Under the pieces are notes generated by a model that did no database searches, was not told the DNA's origin, and worked only from the letters and a program-made list of their open reading frames with translations. The position numbers were made by a program, and so were the translations under genes. From assembly GCA_032251435.1 (NCBI GenBank), contig JAVVEH010000005.1:1-64000 (forward strand): a DNA stretch of 64,000 nt, read 5' to 3'. The DNA comes from JAVVEH01 sp032251435 (lineage in GTDB: Bacteria; Verrucomicrobiota; Lentisphaeria; Oligosphaerales; MVZH01). Of this stretch, positions 50,138 through 59,892 are shown one piece after another. The number at the start of each line of letters is the position of its first letter. Position 1 is the stretch's first letter.

Positions 50138-51250
50138 CCGCGGCCCGCGGGAAGCGAAAATGCCGCGGATAGCTGTTTCCTGCTTCTCGATGGATTCACA
50201 TAATTTTAACTGCACTTTGGCGCGGTGTAAGTTCTGCTTTTCACGAACTGTTTTAAAATAAACATTGCCATTTAAGTAGTCCGTAAAGAAGCGCAGTCCC
50301 AATTCAAATGGCATCAACCGCACCGCGTCGAAGAAAAATTTCCGATCCGTCGGCGTGATAAAAGAGTCCGCCCGGCTCATGTACCCCTCAAAAATAGCCG
50401 CGCACAAATCCGTGTCAAAAATAACGGCGGACAAATTATCCGTTTCTTCTCCGACAGGGTTGCAGCACGAGCGCATGCAGTCACCAAAATCGTGGTGAAT
50501 CAACCCGGGCATCACGGTGTCCAGATCGATCATACATGTCCCTTTTCCCGTCAGTTCATCAATCATGATGTTCCCCGCCTTGGGATCGCCGTGCACCGGA
50601 TGCCGGTGTAATTCCCCCCTCTTGACCGCGTCCTCGAGGATCATGGACCACTTCCGGCGGACTTGAATGAATGTCAGACAGCTGGCCGCTTCCGGAGACT
50701 CTGCCGCCCGGCGGCGGCCCGCCTCACTCGCCAGCGCGGTGTCCAGCTCCCGAAAATAGTTCGTGATGCAATGAAATCCCGGCAAGGTGATCGCCAAAGC
50801 GCTCAAAGGAATATCATGGATGAGGCGTTGGAACTGGCCCAGCACTGTTCCCGCTTCCCGGGCGTGATCCACGTGCTGGATATTGTCATAGGCCTCGGCG
50901 GAAGCGATCAAAGAAACGGCCCGCCAGGCGAAGCCGTCTTCATCCACGATAAAATCCTCACCTGTTTGACTGGTGAGAACTTTGGGTGATTGCCAAATAC
51001 GGTCCGACTGGTCATATTCATCCTCCAGCTTCTGATGAATATGGGACGTGATCAAGCGCATGTTACGCATAATCGCCCCGGTGTCCGAGAAAACGCGCCG
51101 GTTCAGCCGTTGTAACACAAACCGGTACTCGTCAAAAACGGTTCGGAAAACCGCCAGATATGTGTCATTAATATTACCAGAGCCAAGCGGTTCGACCGAC
51201 ACTAAATGCCCGCCCGCCGCGAATTGCCTGGCCATGTCACCCACATTCAT
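50132..51250 (-). CDS. Aminoglycoside-phosphotransferase-fold kinase (NahK-like)
   Basis: A 372-residue small-molecule kinase of the APH/choline-kinase fold. It has an N-terminal lobe with GSGNINDTYLA, the Brenner catalytic loop PVHGDPKAGNIMID and the metal-binding CMIDLDTVMPGLIHHDFGD. The last motif and length match N-acetylhexosamine 1-kinase (NahK) and homoserine-kinase-like relatives. It would phosphorylate a sugar or amino alcohol; the acceptor is undetermined. It starts 8 bases after the stop of the solute-binding protein gene, consistent with uptake and activation of one substrate. Confidence 0.8.
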   Translation of the reverse strand: MNVGDMARQFAAGGHLVSVEPLGSGNINDTYLAVFRTVFDEYRFVLQRLNRRVFSDTGAIMRNMRLITSHIHQKLEDEYDQSDRIWQSPKVLTSQTGEDFIVDEDGFAWRAVSLIASAEAYDNIQHVDHAREAGTVLGQFQRLIHDIPLSALAITLPGFHCITNYFRELDTALASEAGRRRAAESPEAASCLTFIQVRRKWSMILEDAVKRGELHRHPVHGDPKAGNIMIDELTGKGTCMIDLDTVMPGLIHHDFGDCMRSCCNPVGEETDNLSAVIFDTDLCAAIFEGYMSRADSFITPTDRKFFFDAVRLMPFELGLRFFTDYLNGNVYFKTVREKQNLHRAKVQLKLCESIEKQETAIRGIFASRGPRS

Positions 51251-51258
51251 AAGAAGAC

Positions 51259-52623
51259 CTACTGTTCATTCACTGTTTTATATTGATTCCGGAAAAACGT
51301 CTGCCACCGGCTGATTATTTTTTCCGCTTCTCCGGGATCTTTCAGCTGTTCAGCTAAAAGCCGCAAGGTCTCCGCATCAGCGACTTCCGGCGGCAATTGG
51401 CCAAAAGCCTTCACCGCCGGATGCCCGGCAGGCAACCCCATGATTTTTTTGCGCGCCTTCTTCAACTCCGGCAGATTATCAACCGCGGCGCAACGAATAA
51501 GCACCTTTAACGCCTCCGCCCGTGACTGCTTCATGGCCACATCCAGAGTCATCTGCTTCCCTGTTTGATAGGGGTTACTTATCCAGGGAGACATTTTTCC
51601 AGCATGAATGTCATACACATCCCGGCGGATCGGCTGCCGTCCCAAAGGTTCACGGACAGGCCCTCCCGGTTCACCCGGGCGGACCGCCCACAGCGCCTGC
51701 CCCTGTTTTGAGAGAACAAACCCCGTGAACCGCTTCGCCAAGTCCAGGCTGGGCGGATTTTTCAACATCGCGATGGGATCGGGACTGTAGGCTGTCTCAC
51801 CGGCCGGGCTGATATACACCAAGGCATCAGGAGATTTGCGGACTCTAACCGCGCCATAGAAATCAATACACGTCGCCACCGCGGCCTCGCCAGCGACCGG
51901 CGCGTTGGCCGCGTCGCCGGCGCTGTCATAAAACCGGCCCGCGTTTCCCAACACCAGCATCAACCGCTTCCAGCCCGTTGGCCAACTGCCTTCGGATTGC
52001 ACAATCATTTCATACGCCGCGGCCGCCGAACCCGACTGGGTGGGATCAGCCAAAGCCAAAAGACCAAACATTTGGTCATGCCCCAAATCCCTCCACACCG
52101 CCGGATACGGCAATTGCCGAAGATCCAAAACCGTCTTATTGTACAGGAAACCAAACCCGCTCAAGGCTGAACCGCACCAAAGTAAATTCTCGTCACGCAA
52201 CCGCATCCCCCCGAATGTCTCGGGAATCTGCGATAAGATGTCGTCTTGACCGGCGATGAAAGAAATGGGTGTGAACACACCTTCTGACGCCAGCGCGGTG
52301 AACACTTGCTCGCCGCCACCCCATAAAATATCGATACCGGCGCTGTCCGAGCGGGCATAAACGTTGCGCAGATATTGCACAATAGCGCTGGTTCCGCCGC
52401 CGACATCCCGCCACTCAAGACGCACCGGGGCACCAAAATTCGTTTCATGCCAAGCTGAAAAGGCATCCCCGAATTCCCGTTGAATATTTTCATTATGGGG
52501 GCTGATTAAAATTAATGTGAGCCCGTCTCTCCTTCCGTCGCCGCACCCCCACAAGCAGATCAGAAGAGCGAGCGCGAGAAGCGCCGCCGTCGTGGCAACC
52601 GTTTTACCATGTTTTTTCACCAT
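51259..52623 (-). CDS. ABC-type solute-binding lipoprotein
   Basis: A 454-residue lipoprotein (leader with lipobox LWGC) of the extracellular solute-binding class: LTLILISPHNENIQREFGDAF, a Trp-rich cleft and GIDILWGGGEQVFTALASEGV, then ISPAGETAYSPDPIAMLKN. The PHNENIQREF opening is typical of iron, polyamine or sugar-binding families. No permease or ATPase for it is encoded in the window. The adjacent kinase gene suggests a sugar or related substrate. That is inference. Confidence 0.78.
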   Translation of the reverse strand: MVKKHGKTVATTAALLALALLICLWGCGDGRRDGLTLILISPHNENIQREFGDAFSAWHETNFGAPVRLEWRDVGGGTSAIVQYLRNVYARSDSAGIDILWGGGEQVFTALASEGVFTPISFIAGQDDILSQIPETFGGMRLRDENLLWCGSALSGFGFLYNKTVLDLRQLPYPAVWRDLGHDQMFGLLALADPTQSGSAAAAYEMIVQSEGSWPTGWKRLMLVLGNAGRFYDSAGDAANAPVAGEAAVATCIDFYGAVRVRKSPDALVYISPAGETAYSPDPIAMLKNPPSLDLAKRFTGFVLSKQGQALWAVRPGEPGGPVREPLGRQPIRRDVYDIHAGKMSPWISNPYQTGKQMTLDVAMKQSRAEALKVLIRCAAVDNLPELKKARKKIMGLPAGHPAVKAFGQLPPEVADAETLRLLAEQLKDPGEAEKIISRWQTFFRNQYKTVNEQ

Positions 52624-52672
52624 CTTATCTTCCTTACTTCAATCACCTGGAGTCATTTCCAACACCTGGAAA

Positions 52673-54265
52673 TCATTCAGCGGGGGCGGTTTCTTCGCTT
52701 TTCTCTTCGGCCGCCACCGCCATGGCATGTTGAAGCGCCGCTTTCAAGTCAGGAGGGAACGTGGCCAGACACCGCTGATACATCGTCGCGCGCATATCGT
52801 TAATGGGCGGCAGTTTTCGACGGTCACGCATGCGTCCGGAACCAATCTGCTGAGTATATTTAAGCCAGATATTCCGCGCCAGCACATCAAACGCCCGGGC
52901 CCGCCCGTCATCTCCAATCGCCAAGGCTCTCAGGCCTTGAAAAAGAAATCCTTGAACCAACGCGTGGGCCTGATCAAATGTCGCCGTGCTGACGTCGCCA
53001 GCCATTTCCCGCACCACAAAATTCACCAACGGCACGCGATGCTCAGCGGCGGTGGAGCGCTCCTGTAATTTTTTATAGTATTCAGCCGCTTTTTCCTCCG
53101 CTCCAAACGCGAATAACGTCACCGTCGCGTCAATCAGCCAATTTCGATAGCCGGCCATGAACGATGAGCGGTTGTCTTGATTGGCGATGGCCGTCAGATA
53201 TTCCTGGTTCACGGCGTCGACCACGGCGATATTGGGTGTCACTTCAAAGGTTTCCAATGACCCCGCGTAAGCCAGACGCCCGCCACGGAACGCGTTCGCG
53301 AGGGATTGCGTGATCATCCGTTCACAGGACGTGTTGACCACACTGTCGCTTTCATTGAGCCCAAGTGTCGCCCAGTAAATCGCGTGCGCCTCCGGCAACC
53401 GCCAGTCCAAATCCCCATATCTACGCTGCAAGGTGAGGATAAAACCGGGATCTAACTTCAATCGGCTGGTCAACCACCGGGATCGCAGACATAATTCAAT
53501 TTCCGCCAATTGCTCCGCCGGAATCGTCGCGGTGACCGTTTCGGGGAAGACTCCATTGGCGGCGACAAATTCTTTTTCAAGGCGTTTGAAATCAGTTCCG
53601 CAGGATTCCAGCAATGTCGCTAAATCCACCTGCTCACCCAAGCGGGCATCCAGGCCTTCCCGGGAGGTCGGGGCCGCGGCGAAACGCTCCCAGTCAATGG
53701 GATAATCGCCAAGCACCATGGTCATTTCCTCCGCCATTTTCAGTTTGTAATACCGGTTCGCGTCATCCAGTTCCTGGCCCATTTTATGCTGATAAATCCA
53801 CCCCAGCTCTTTATACAATTCCGGATCGCCCGGGTTGTAAATCAAGGCTTCGTCACGGATCAGTTCAATGCCCCGCCGCACCCATCGCCAGCGATCCTCA
53901 AATCCGGGAAATGTGACAGAGATGTTATAGGCCATATTCCAAGCCAAATAAGCGGTGGCGCCGGTGAACCGGGGTTGTAACTTCACCATCCAGGAGGCCA
54001 GTTGATACATTTCAAAATAATTGCCCTCATCCTTCATTTTCCCGCTGTACAGCCACAGCACGTTGGCCACGATTCCGCGGAAGCTTCCCAAAGCCTCGGT
54101 CGTGAACACCACCATGGGCGGGGCGTTCTCAGCGATATCCGTGTCGATCAGCTTCTTCTCAACCCGGATGCGGTTCATTTCTTGCTGAACATTAAAGCTG
54201 CCCGCCACACAGACAATAATCACCACGAAAGGGGCCAGATATTTTAGACTGTCTTTCATATTCAT
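52673..54265 (-). CDS. Membrane-anchored protein paired with an ABC-2 permease
   Basis: A 530-residue protein with one N-terminal membrane helix (residues about 8-25) and a large alpha-helical, TPR-like extracytoplasmic domain. Visible units include MYQLASWMVKLQPRFTGATAYLAWNMAYN and ELYKELGWIYQHKMGQELDD. Its start overlaps the stop of the ABC-2 permease gene by 4 bases (ATGA), so the two are expressed together and may form a complex. The family is not identified. An accessory or substrate-handling subunit is inferred. Confidence 0.68.
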   Translation of the reverse strand: MNMKDSLKYLAPFVVIIVCVAGSFNVQQEMNRIRVEKKLIDTDIAENAPPMVVFTTEALGSFRGIVANVLWLYSGKMKDEGNYFEMYQLASWMVKLQPRFTGATAYLAWNMAYNISVTFPGFEDRWRWVRRGIELIRDEALIYNPGDPELYKELGWIYQHKMGQELDDANRYYKLKMAEEMTMVLGDYPIDWERFAAAPTSREGLDARLGEQVDLATLLESCGTDFKRLEKEFVAANGVFPETVTATIPAEQLAEIELCLRSRWLTSRLKLDPGFILTLQRRYGDLDWRLPEAHAIYWATLGLNESDSVVNTSCERMITQSLANAFRGGRLAYAGSLETFEVTPNIAVVDAVNQEYLTAIANQDNRSSFMAGYRNWLIDATVTLFAFGAEEKAAEYYKKLQERSTAAEHRVPLVNFVVREMAGDVSTATFDQAHALVQGFLFQGLRALAIGDDGRARAFDVLARNIWLKYTQQIGSGRMRDRRKLPPINDMRATMYQRCLATFPPDLKAALQHAMAVAAEEKSEETAPAE

Positions 54266-55647
54266 CGGCGGATCACTCTCCCCAGTTCACGCCGGGTAAA
54301 CCCCCAGATCCCGAGGGCGATCATCGGTCCCCCCTTAAGCAGAACGTCAAAGAGAAGGAGATGACCCATAAATTTCCCGCTGATCAAATATCCGCGGGCT
54401 AAGGCATGGGTCACATCGAATGAGCGGAACGAAACAATGGCTAAACGCACCGTTTGCGCCACGCTGAAAGAAAAGATATCCTTGAGTCTCCAAGCCACAA
54501 TCTGCCCATGCATATCGCGGGTTGGCATGCCCAGTTCAGGATCTAAAATCGCCCCCAGCGCCAAATACGCCAGGGCGACAAAAATGGCGACGGGCGTTGA
54601 AAACAGCGCGCCGAACGCGCAGCCCAGAGCCCCCATCAACGCCAGGCGGAAAAGACCCACGATGATTCCCCTGATCCAGTTCTCAGTGAACGTCACCGCC
54701 CGAATGAGCAACCGGGGGCCGTCGGCGGGCTGAAAGACCACGGTGGCCCCCTGAAAGTCCAGGTTTTCATAACCCAAATCAATCACACCTTCAGCGGAAA
54801 TAAAATCCGCCGGGAATGAGATTTCCTGAAACCCTCCGCTCATCACCTTCACGAGCGGTGTCGCCACGACGCGCTCCCGGTCGTTCTGAGCAGTGGGATT
54901 TTTAAACACCCACCGGCCCACGCTTTCACGTTGTTTGTCAATACTCTTCGAATCCACATAAAACCGATAGCGCAGAAAAAGGGGTCTGTTTTTTGGGGGG
55001 GGGCGCACTCCTGAGAAGCGCCATGTTTTCAGTTTCCGCGGGCCAACGCCTGTGCTGGCGGCCTGCCGTTGCCGCTTGATTTCAGCGATGACGGCGGGCG
55101 GGTTGTGATCCGGATCGAATTCTCCAGACGCCAGCCGCTCCTCATACTCACGGCGGGCCAAAGCGTCAAAATCCACCTTCAGTGGCTGATACACGCGCCG
55201 CCCGACCAGCACCTCATTCTTGACTTTCGCAATCTCCTCTTCAGTAAAGTCTCCCCGCTTAAATCTGTATAAGGTCAATGCGTAAATCAACACAGCGGAC
55301 AGGATGAACACACCGGCGCTCATCAAAAACACCCCCAGCCATTTTCCCACCCACACCAGCCAGCGCGGGGCCGGTTTGGTCAGGACCAAATGCATGTTGT
55401 ACGCTTCAATTTCCCGGGAAAGACCCGAGCTGCCAACCCAAATAGCCGCCAGCGCCACCAATGATGTCACCGCCCGCAATGAATAGCTGAGTGACACCTG
55501 CAACTGCCCAACCGCTGTGCCGTCCCCCTTGGTTGTGAGCGGCAAAGCCACCACAGCCAAAGCGTTCAGGGCAATCAGCGACAACACGACCCGGCTACGG
55601 ACGCAGGCGCGGAACGTTTGTTTGGTTATGGCGATCAGAACCCTCAA
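54262..55647 (-). CDS. ABC-2 type permease
   Basis: A 461-residue integral membrane protein with about six helices. The N-terminal MRVLIAITKQTFRACVRSRVV and the following helix are typical of ABC-2 permeases that span the membrane around an ATPase. A soluble loop (about 165-300) separates the two halves, and the C-terminal half resembles NosY/CcmB-like permeases. No ABC ATPase gene is adjacent; the genes on either side are dnaG and the coupled 530-residue protein. An ATPase must come from elsewhere. Confidence 0.8.
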   Translation of the reverse strand: MRVLIAITKQTFRACVRSRVVLSLIALNALAVVALPLTTKGDGTAVGQLQVSLSYSLRAVTSLVALAAIWVGSSGLSREIEAYNMHLVLTKPAPRWLVWVGKWLGVFLMSAGVFILSAVLIYALTLYRFKRGDFTEEEIAKVKNEVLVGRRVYQPLKVDFDALARREYEERLASGEFDPDHNPPAVIAEIKRQRQAASTGVGPRKLKTWRFSGVRPPPKNRPLFLRYRFYVDSKSIDKQRESVGRWVFKNPTAQNDRERVVATPLVKVMSGGFQEISFPADFISAEGVIDLGYENLDFQGATVVFQPADGPRLLIRAVTFTENWIRGIIVGLFRLALMGALGCAFGALFSTPVAIFVALAYLALGAILDPELGMPTRDMHGQIVAWRLKDIFSFSVAQTVRLAIVSFRSFDVTHALARGYLISGKFMGHLLLFDVLLKGGPMIALGIWGFTRRELGRVIRR

Positions 55648-55676
55648 AGACGGGCCCCTCTGTTTTCATGGATAAA

Positions 55677-55705
55677 TCAAAACCGTCGGCATTGCAAGCC
55701 GACGG
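55677..55705 (-). terminator. Intrinsic terminator after dnaG
   Basis: On the minus strand CCGTCGGC and GCCGACGG form a perfect 8-bp stem around TTGCAAT, followed by TTTTGATTT. It lies about 55 bases past the dnaG stop and just before the permease start. Confidence 0.8.
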
Positions 55706-55760
55706 GGGGAGCGAAATATGGTGTCCGACAGCGAAACATCAAGCGGTTCCGACCAAGCTT

Positions 55761-57698
55761 TCAGCGGTTTGACGGGTGTAAATTCCGGCGGCGCTGAGCG
55801 ATACCGGTTAATTCTTTCATCAGCTCTATGTTACTTCCGGCTTCCGCCTGAGCGAGCTGGTGACGCAGTTCCGCCTCACGCTTGCCGAGAAAATCATTTT
55901 CGATCGTTCGCACGCAATCCTCCACCGCGCTGTTGAGGCGTTGTTCCCACCGTTTTTTTTCATTCTCGGTATGGGCCTCATCATTGGGATCTTTATACCG
56001 GGAGGAATGCAGTAAGCGCCCGACGACAGGGTCGGCGGCCAACGCCTGATCAGCTCCGATGTCCCGGCCAACCGCATCCCATTTTTCCTCGGCGGTCCTC
56101 TGCAAAACCAGTAATAACGCTTTTTCAACCGCCGTTTGCCCCAGCGCCTCCTTAGTCAAGTGCTCATTGACAACCAGCTGCTCAGCGATCGCCCGGTAAC
56201 GCAACGACAAATCCAACAGATTTTCCACGGCGCCCCTGACGGCTGACGGCGGACTGACAGTCCCCGTTTCCGGCGCGCCCCCGTCCGCCCCCATGTGAAA
56301 CGGCGGCGGCCCGGGGCGGCTCGTTTCCGAATGGCGGCCGCTCTCACGGTGGGAAAAACGGCCACTCCGGGCTTGCTGTTTGAGAAGTTGGTCTAAAGAA
56401 GCGAAAACCACCGCCTCCGGAACCCCGACTTTGGCCGCCAGCCATTGACACAATCCGGCCTGGGTCACGGGTTGCGTGATTTGGCTGATAACACCTAAAA
56501 GCCGCTTGACGACTTCATCTTTGTCGTGAGGAGAGCGCAAATCTTTGCCGGTGGCGGCCGTGTCAAAAAGAAACTCAAACGCGTCCTGGTCGCGGCTCAT
56601 CACCGCTCGCAGTTCATCCGCCCCCATTTGTTGAAAGATGCCATCCGGATCCTGACCATCGGGCATGACAACCACCCGGGGTCTTAAATTCGCCTGCAAA
56701 GCGACTTCCACACTGCGGGCCGCCGCTTTGACACCCGCGGCGTCCGCGTCAAAAGCGAAGACAACGTGTTCGGTATGCCGACGGAGAATTCTCGCTTGGT
56801 CCTCAGTGAAGGCGGTTCCTTGGGGCGCCACCGCGTGAGTCAGTCCGGCCCGGTGACAGGCGATCGTGTCCAATTGCCCCTCACACACCAGGGCTTTTCC
56901 GGATTCCTTAAACGCTTTACGCGCTAAGTTTAAACAATAAAGCAAGCGGCTTTTATGGAAGGTGATCGTCTCCGGACTATTCACGTACTTCGCGCTCTGG
57001 GCGTCGGCTTGTAACACGCGGCCGCTGAATCCCGCCACCCGTCCCAGGTCATCCCAAATGGGAAACATGATCCGATTCCGAAAGCGATCATACACACGCG
57101 TTCCGCCCCCCGTCTGCTCTCTCTCCGCGATCAAACCCGCCGCGAGTAACAGCTTGGGTGTCATTCCCTGGCGTTGCCCCCAGTTCAGCAACGCGTCCCA
57201 ACTGTCCGGCGCGTAGCCCAGTCCAAACCGGGTGGCCGTGCCTTTATCCAGCCCGCGCCCAGACAGGTAGTCCCGGGCGAATCGCGCCTCGGGTAAAGCC
57301 AGTTGCTGACGGAACCAGTCAGCCGCCTTTCCTAACACGTTCAGCACCGTGTCTTTGGTTATGTCCCGGTCGCCATGACCGCTCCCCGTGTCGGGGAGGG
57401 GTGTCTCGGGGATGTGCACCCCGGTCTGCCGGGCTAAAAGACGAACCGCGGAGGGAAAGTCAACATTTTCCATTTCCCGGACAAAGCCAAACACGTTGCC
57501 ACTGGCCCCGCAACCAAAACAGTGGTACATGCCCATAGTGGCATTTAACTTAAACGAGGGGGTTTTCTCTTTGTGGAAGGGACAACAGCACCAAAACTCC
57601 CCTCCCCTCTTTTGGAGACTCACATACGCCCCCACCACCTCCACAATATCAGCTCGAGCCCGAACTTCCTCAATAATTTCTTCCGGTATGAAACTCAC
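55761..57698 (-). CDS. dnaG: DNA primase
   Basis: A 645-residue primase. The zinc-binding domain has CPFHKEKTPSFKLN and YHCFGCGASG. The RNA-polymerase domain shows RDYLSGRGLDKGTATRFGLGYAP and FSGRVLQ. TOPRIM motifs are ALVCEGQLDTIACHRAGL and HVVFAFDADAAG. The C-terminal part should bind the DnaB helicase. It synthesises RNA primers at replication forks. A GTG start at 57698 is used, overlapped by the end of the TPR lipoprotein gene, with GGAG inside that gene. A terminator follows. Confidence 0.96.
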   Translation of the reverse strand: MSFIPEEIIEEVRARADIVEVVGAYVSLQKRGGEFWCCCPFHKEKTPSFKLNATMGMYHCFGCGASGNVFGFVREMENVDFPSAVRLLARQTGVHIPETPLPDTGSGHGDRDITKDTVLNVLGKAADWFRQQLALPEARFARDYLSGRGLDKGTATRFGLGYAPDSWDALLNWGQRQGMTPKLLLAAGLIAEREQTGGGTRVYDRFRNRIMFPIWDDLGRVAGFSGRVLQADAQSAKYVNSPETITFHKSRLLYCLNLARKAFKESGKALVCEGQLDTIACHRAGLTHAVAPQGTAFTEDQARILRRHTEHVVFAFDADAAGVKAAARSVEVALQANLRPRVVVMPDGQDPDGIFQQMGADELRAVMSRDQDAFEFLFDTAATGKDLRSPHDKDEVVKRLLGVISQITQPVTQAGLCQWLAAKVGVPEAVVFASLDQLLKQQARSGRFSHRESGRHSETSRPGPPPFHMGADGGAPETGTVSPPSAVRGAVENLLDLSLRYRAIAEQLVVNEHLTKEALGQTAVEKALLLVLQRTAEEKWDAVGRDIGADQALAADPVVGRLLHSSRYKDPNDEAHTENEKKRWEQRLNSAVEDCVRTIENDFLGKREAELRHQLAQAEAGSNIELMKELTGIAQRRRNLHPSNR

Positions 57699-57702
57699 TT
57701 GG

Positions 57703-58476
57703 TCACCGCGGCTCCCGCATAATTTGAGCGATCCGCTTTTTTAACATGTCAGCCTGTTTCTCATCTCCGATCCGCAAGTACAGGTTTCGGGCGACACTGT
57801 AGTAGCGGACGGCATCCCGGGGCGCGGCGAGGTATTGATCACAAAAAACAGCCACATTCCTGGCCACCACGGGATTGTCCGGTTCTCTGCGCAAAGCGGC
57901 GAAAAGATGGTTTTTGGCTTTGACCATGTCGCCCTGATACAGGTAGAGCATGGCGATGCTGGTATCGACAATCGCTCCTTTTCCATACAGCGGGCTTTTC
58001 CTCAGACTGGTGAAGAGCGGAATCCCTTCTTCCGGCAGGCCCTGCTCAAGCAGGCAACGGGCCAGAAGAGCCGTGGTCGCATCGTGTTCCGGCCGGATTT
58101 CGTGGGCCTTGCGCAGGGGCGGCAGGGCGTCTTGATACTTTCCTCGATCACACATGATCCAGCCGTAAAAATGCTGGCTGGCGAAATCCGCCGGAAAATC
58201 CTGGGCGCCCGATCGTAAAACCTCTTCAGCGCGATCCATTTTCCCCACATGATATAGCGCCAGACCTGTCAAAATGCGGCTGGACACGTGGGACGGATTG
58301 ATCTTTTGCGCTTTCGCCGCCGTTTTTAACGCCTCATCCCAGCGGGCGGAAGCGGCATGAGTGACCGCCGCCGTGAATACCGTTTCGGCGTCGTCCCCTT
58401 CACATCCTGTCAACAACACCCCAGCCAGGGACAGTGACATGGCAAATAAAACGCGCCAACACAGATAATTGGACAT
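57703..58476 (-). CDS. TPR lipoprotein
   Basis: A 257-residue lipoprotein (LLTGCEGDDAE lipobox) with about five TPR-like units, including ARWDEALKTAAKAQKINPSH and NLYLRIGDEKQADMLKK. Such proteins act as outer-membrane or periplasmic scaffolds. It ends 4 bases before the dnaG start and probably shares its transcript, but no functional link is known. Confidence 0.8.
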   Translation of the reverse strand: MSNYLCWRVLFAMSLSLAGVLLTGCEGDDAETVFTAAVTHAASARWDEALKTAAKAQKINPSHVSSRILTGLALYHVGKMDRAEEVLRSGAQDFPADFASQHFYGWIMCDRGKYQDALPPLRKAHEIRPEHDATTALLARCLLEQGLPEEGIPLFTSLRKSPLYGKGAIVDTSIAMLYLYQGDMVKAKNHLFAALRREPDNPVVARNVAVFCDQYLAAPRDAVRYYSVARNLYLRIGDEKQADMLKKRIAQIMREPR

Positions 58477-58665
58477 TGACTAAAACTCCATGGGTAAAGG
58501 GCGGAAAACGCAGACAATTTAATGTGCCTTTTCCCCCGCTATTTTCAATGTCGCAATGAATTAAAAAAACCACTTTTTACCGGGCTACCGGGCGGCCGGG
58601 ATAGCCGCGCCACGTTGCTCCCCTTTTTTTCGATGCTATGGTAAAGGCAACTCCCGCTCGGCAAA

Positions 58666-59892
58666 GTGAAGTCATCCATGTCCGCTGATCAAAACACAAT
58701 CGCCATTTTATCTGAACGTTGCGCGGGCTGCGCGCGGTGTGTGAGCGCATGTCCCTTCGGAGCGATTCACATGGACGGGCGCCTGGCGGTGATTGACGAT
58801 GCGGCGTGCGCGCTCTGCGGAGCGTGTGTGTCGGCCTGCTCTGAATTCAACGCCATTGTCATGCTTCAAGACTCCGTGGCCGGCGCGCCGAAAACGCATG
58901 GCGGGGAGGTCTGGGTGTTCGGGGAAATAACCTCAGACCGACAGATTTCTCCACCCACAGCGGAACTTTTGGGTAAAGCGGGTGAGTTGGCCTGCGTGTT
59001 GAAAACCCGGGTGGGCCTTCTGCTGATCGGCGATCAGTTAGACATGGCGGCGAAACAGGGAGAAACGTTTGGCGCTCGAACGCTTTATCTCGCTGAACAC
59101 GCTCAACTGAGGGAGTTTAAAGATGAACCCCAGGCGCTGATCCTCATGCGGGCGGCGCGCGCGTTCAAACCCGTCATTGTGCTGGGAGCGGCGACCGCCA
59201 TCGGCCGGGCCGTTCTCCCGAGGGCCGCCGTCCTGCTGCGTACCGGCTTGACCGCCGACTGCACCCACCTGGCAATCGATCCAGCCAGTGGGTCGCTTAT
59301 GCAAACCCGCCCCGCTTTCGGCGGAAATATCATGGCGACAATCCAGTGTCCGGATCGCACGCCCCAAATGGCGACCGTCCGCCCGGGCGTGTTCCCGTTG
59401 CCAGCCCGCTTATCGAATCGGAAAAAAAGTAAACGGGTGACGCTTCCCGTCTCGGATGACACCCTTCATTCCGCCATCTCGTGGCTGAAAGCGGTTCGCA
59501 TGGACGCGGGTGCGGGGGAACTAAGAGACGCGGCGGTCATTGTCACCGCCGGCGCTGGAACCGGCGGCCCCGCCGGCGTGGCGCTGGTGAACCGCTTGGC
59601 GCACGCCCTGGGCGGCGTGCTGGGAAGCACCCGGTCCGTTGTGGACGCCGGATGGGCGGACTACGCGTGTCAAGTGGGACAAACAGGAGTGACCGTCCAA
59701 CCGAAGACCTATATCGCCTGCGGCGTGTCCGGGGCGATTCAACATATTGTCGGCATGCGGAGCAGCGATCGAATTATCGCGATCAACAAAGATCCCGACG
59801 CGCCTATTTTCACATATGCCGACATCGGTGTTGTCGGCGACCTGCGCGACATCATTCCAGCATTACTGAAGGAGCTGACTGACATCCCATGA
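58666..59892 (+). CDS. etfA: Ferredoxin-fused electron-transfer flavoprotein alpha subunit
   Basis: A 408-residue protein. Residues about 15-70 form a two-[4Fe-4S] ferredoxin domain (CAGCARCVSACP and CALCGACVSAC). Residues about 85-405 are an EtfA: GLTADCTHLAIDPASGSLMQT, RPAFGGNIMATIQCP and the FAD-binding DYACQVGQTGVTVQPKTYIACGVSGAIQH with INKDPDAPIFTYADIGVVGD. Fused EtfA proteins take part in flavin-based electron bifurcation in anaerobes. EtfB, the usual partner, is not in this window. The likely start is GTG at 58666 or ATG at 58678. Its end overlaps the DJ-1 gene by 4 bases. Confidence 0.93.
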   Translation: MKSSMSADQNTIAILSERCAGCARCVSACPFGAIHMDGRLAVIDDAACALCGACVSACSEFNAIVMLQDSVAGAPKTHGGEVWVFGEITSDRQISPPTAELLGKAGELACVLKTRVGLLLIGDQLDMAAKQGETFGARTLYLAEHAQLREFKDEPQALILMRAARAFKPVIVLGAATAIGRAVLPRAAVLLRTGLTADCTHLAIDPASGSLMQTRPAFGGNIMATIQCPDRTPQMATVRPGVFPLPARLSNRKKSKRVTLPVSDDTLHSAISWLKAVRMDAGAGELRDAAVIVTAGAGTGGPAGVALVNRLAHALGGVLGSTRSVVDAGWADYACQVGQTGVTVQPKTYIACGVSGAIQHIVGMRSSDRIIAINKDPDAPIFTYADIGVVGDLRDIIPALLKELTDIP

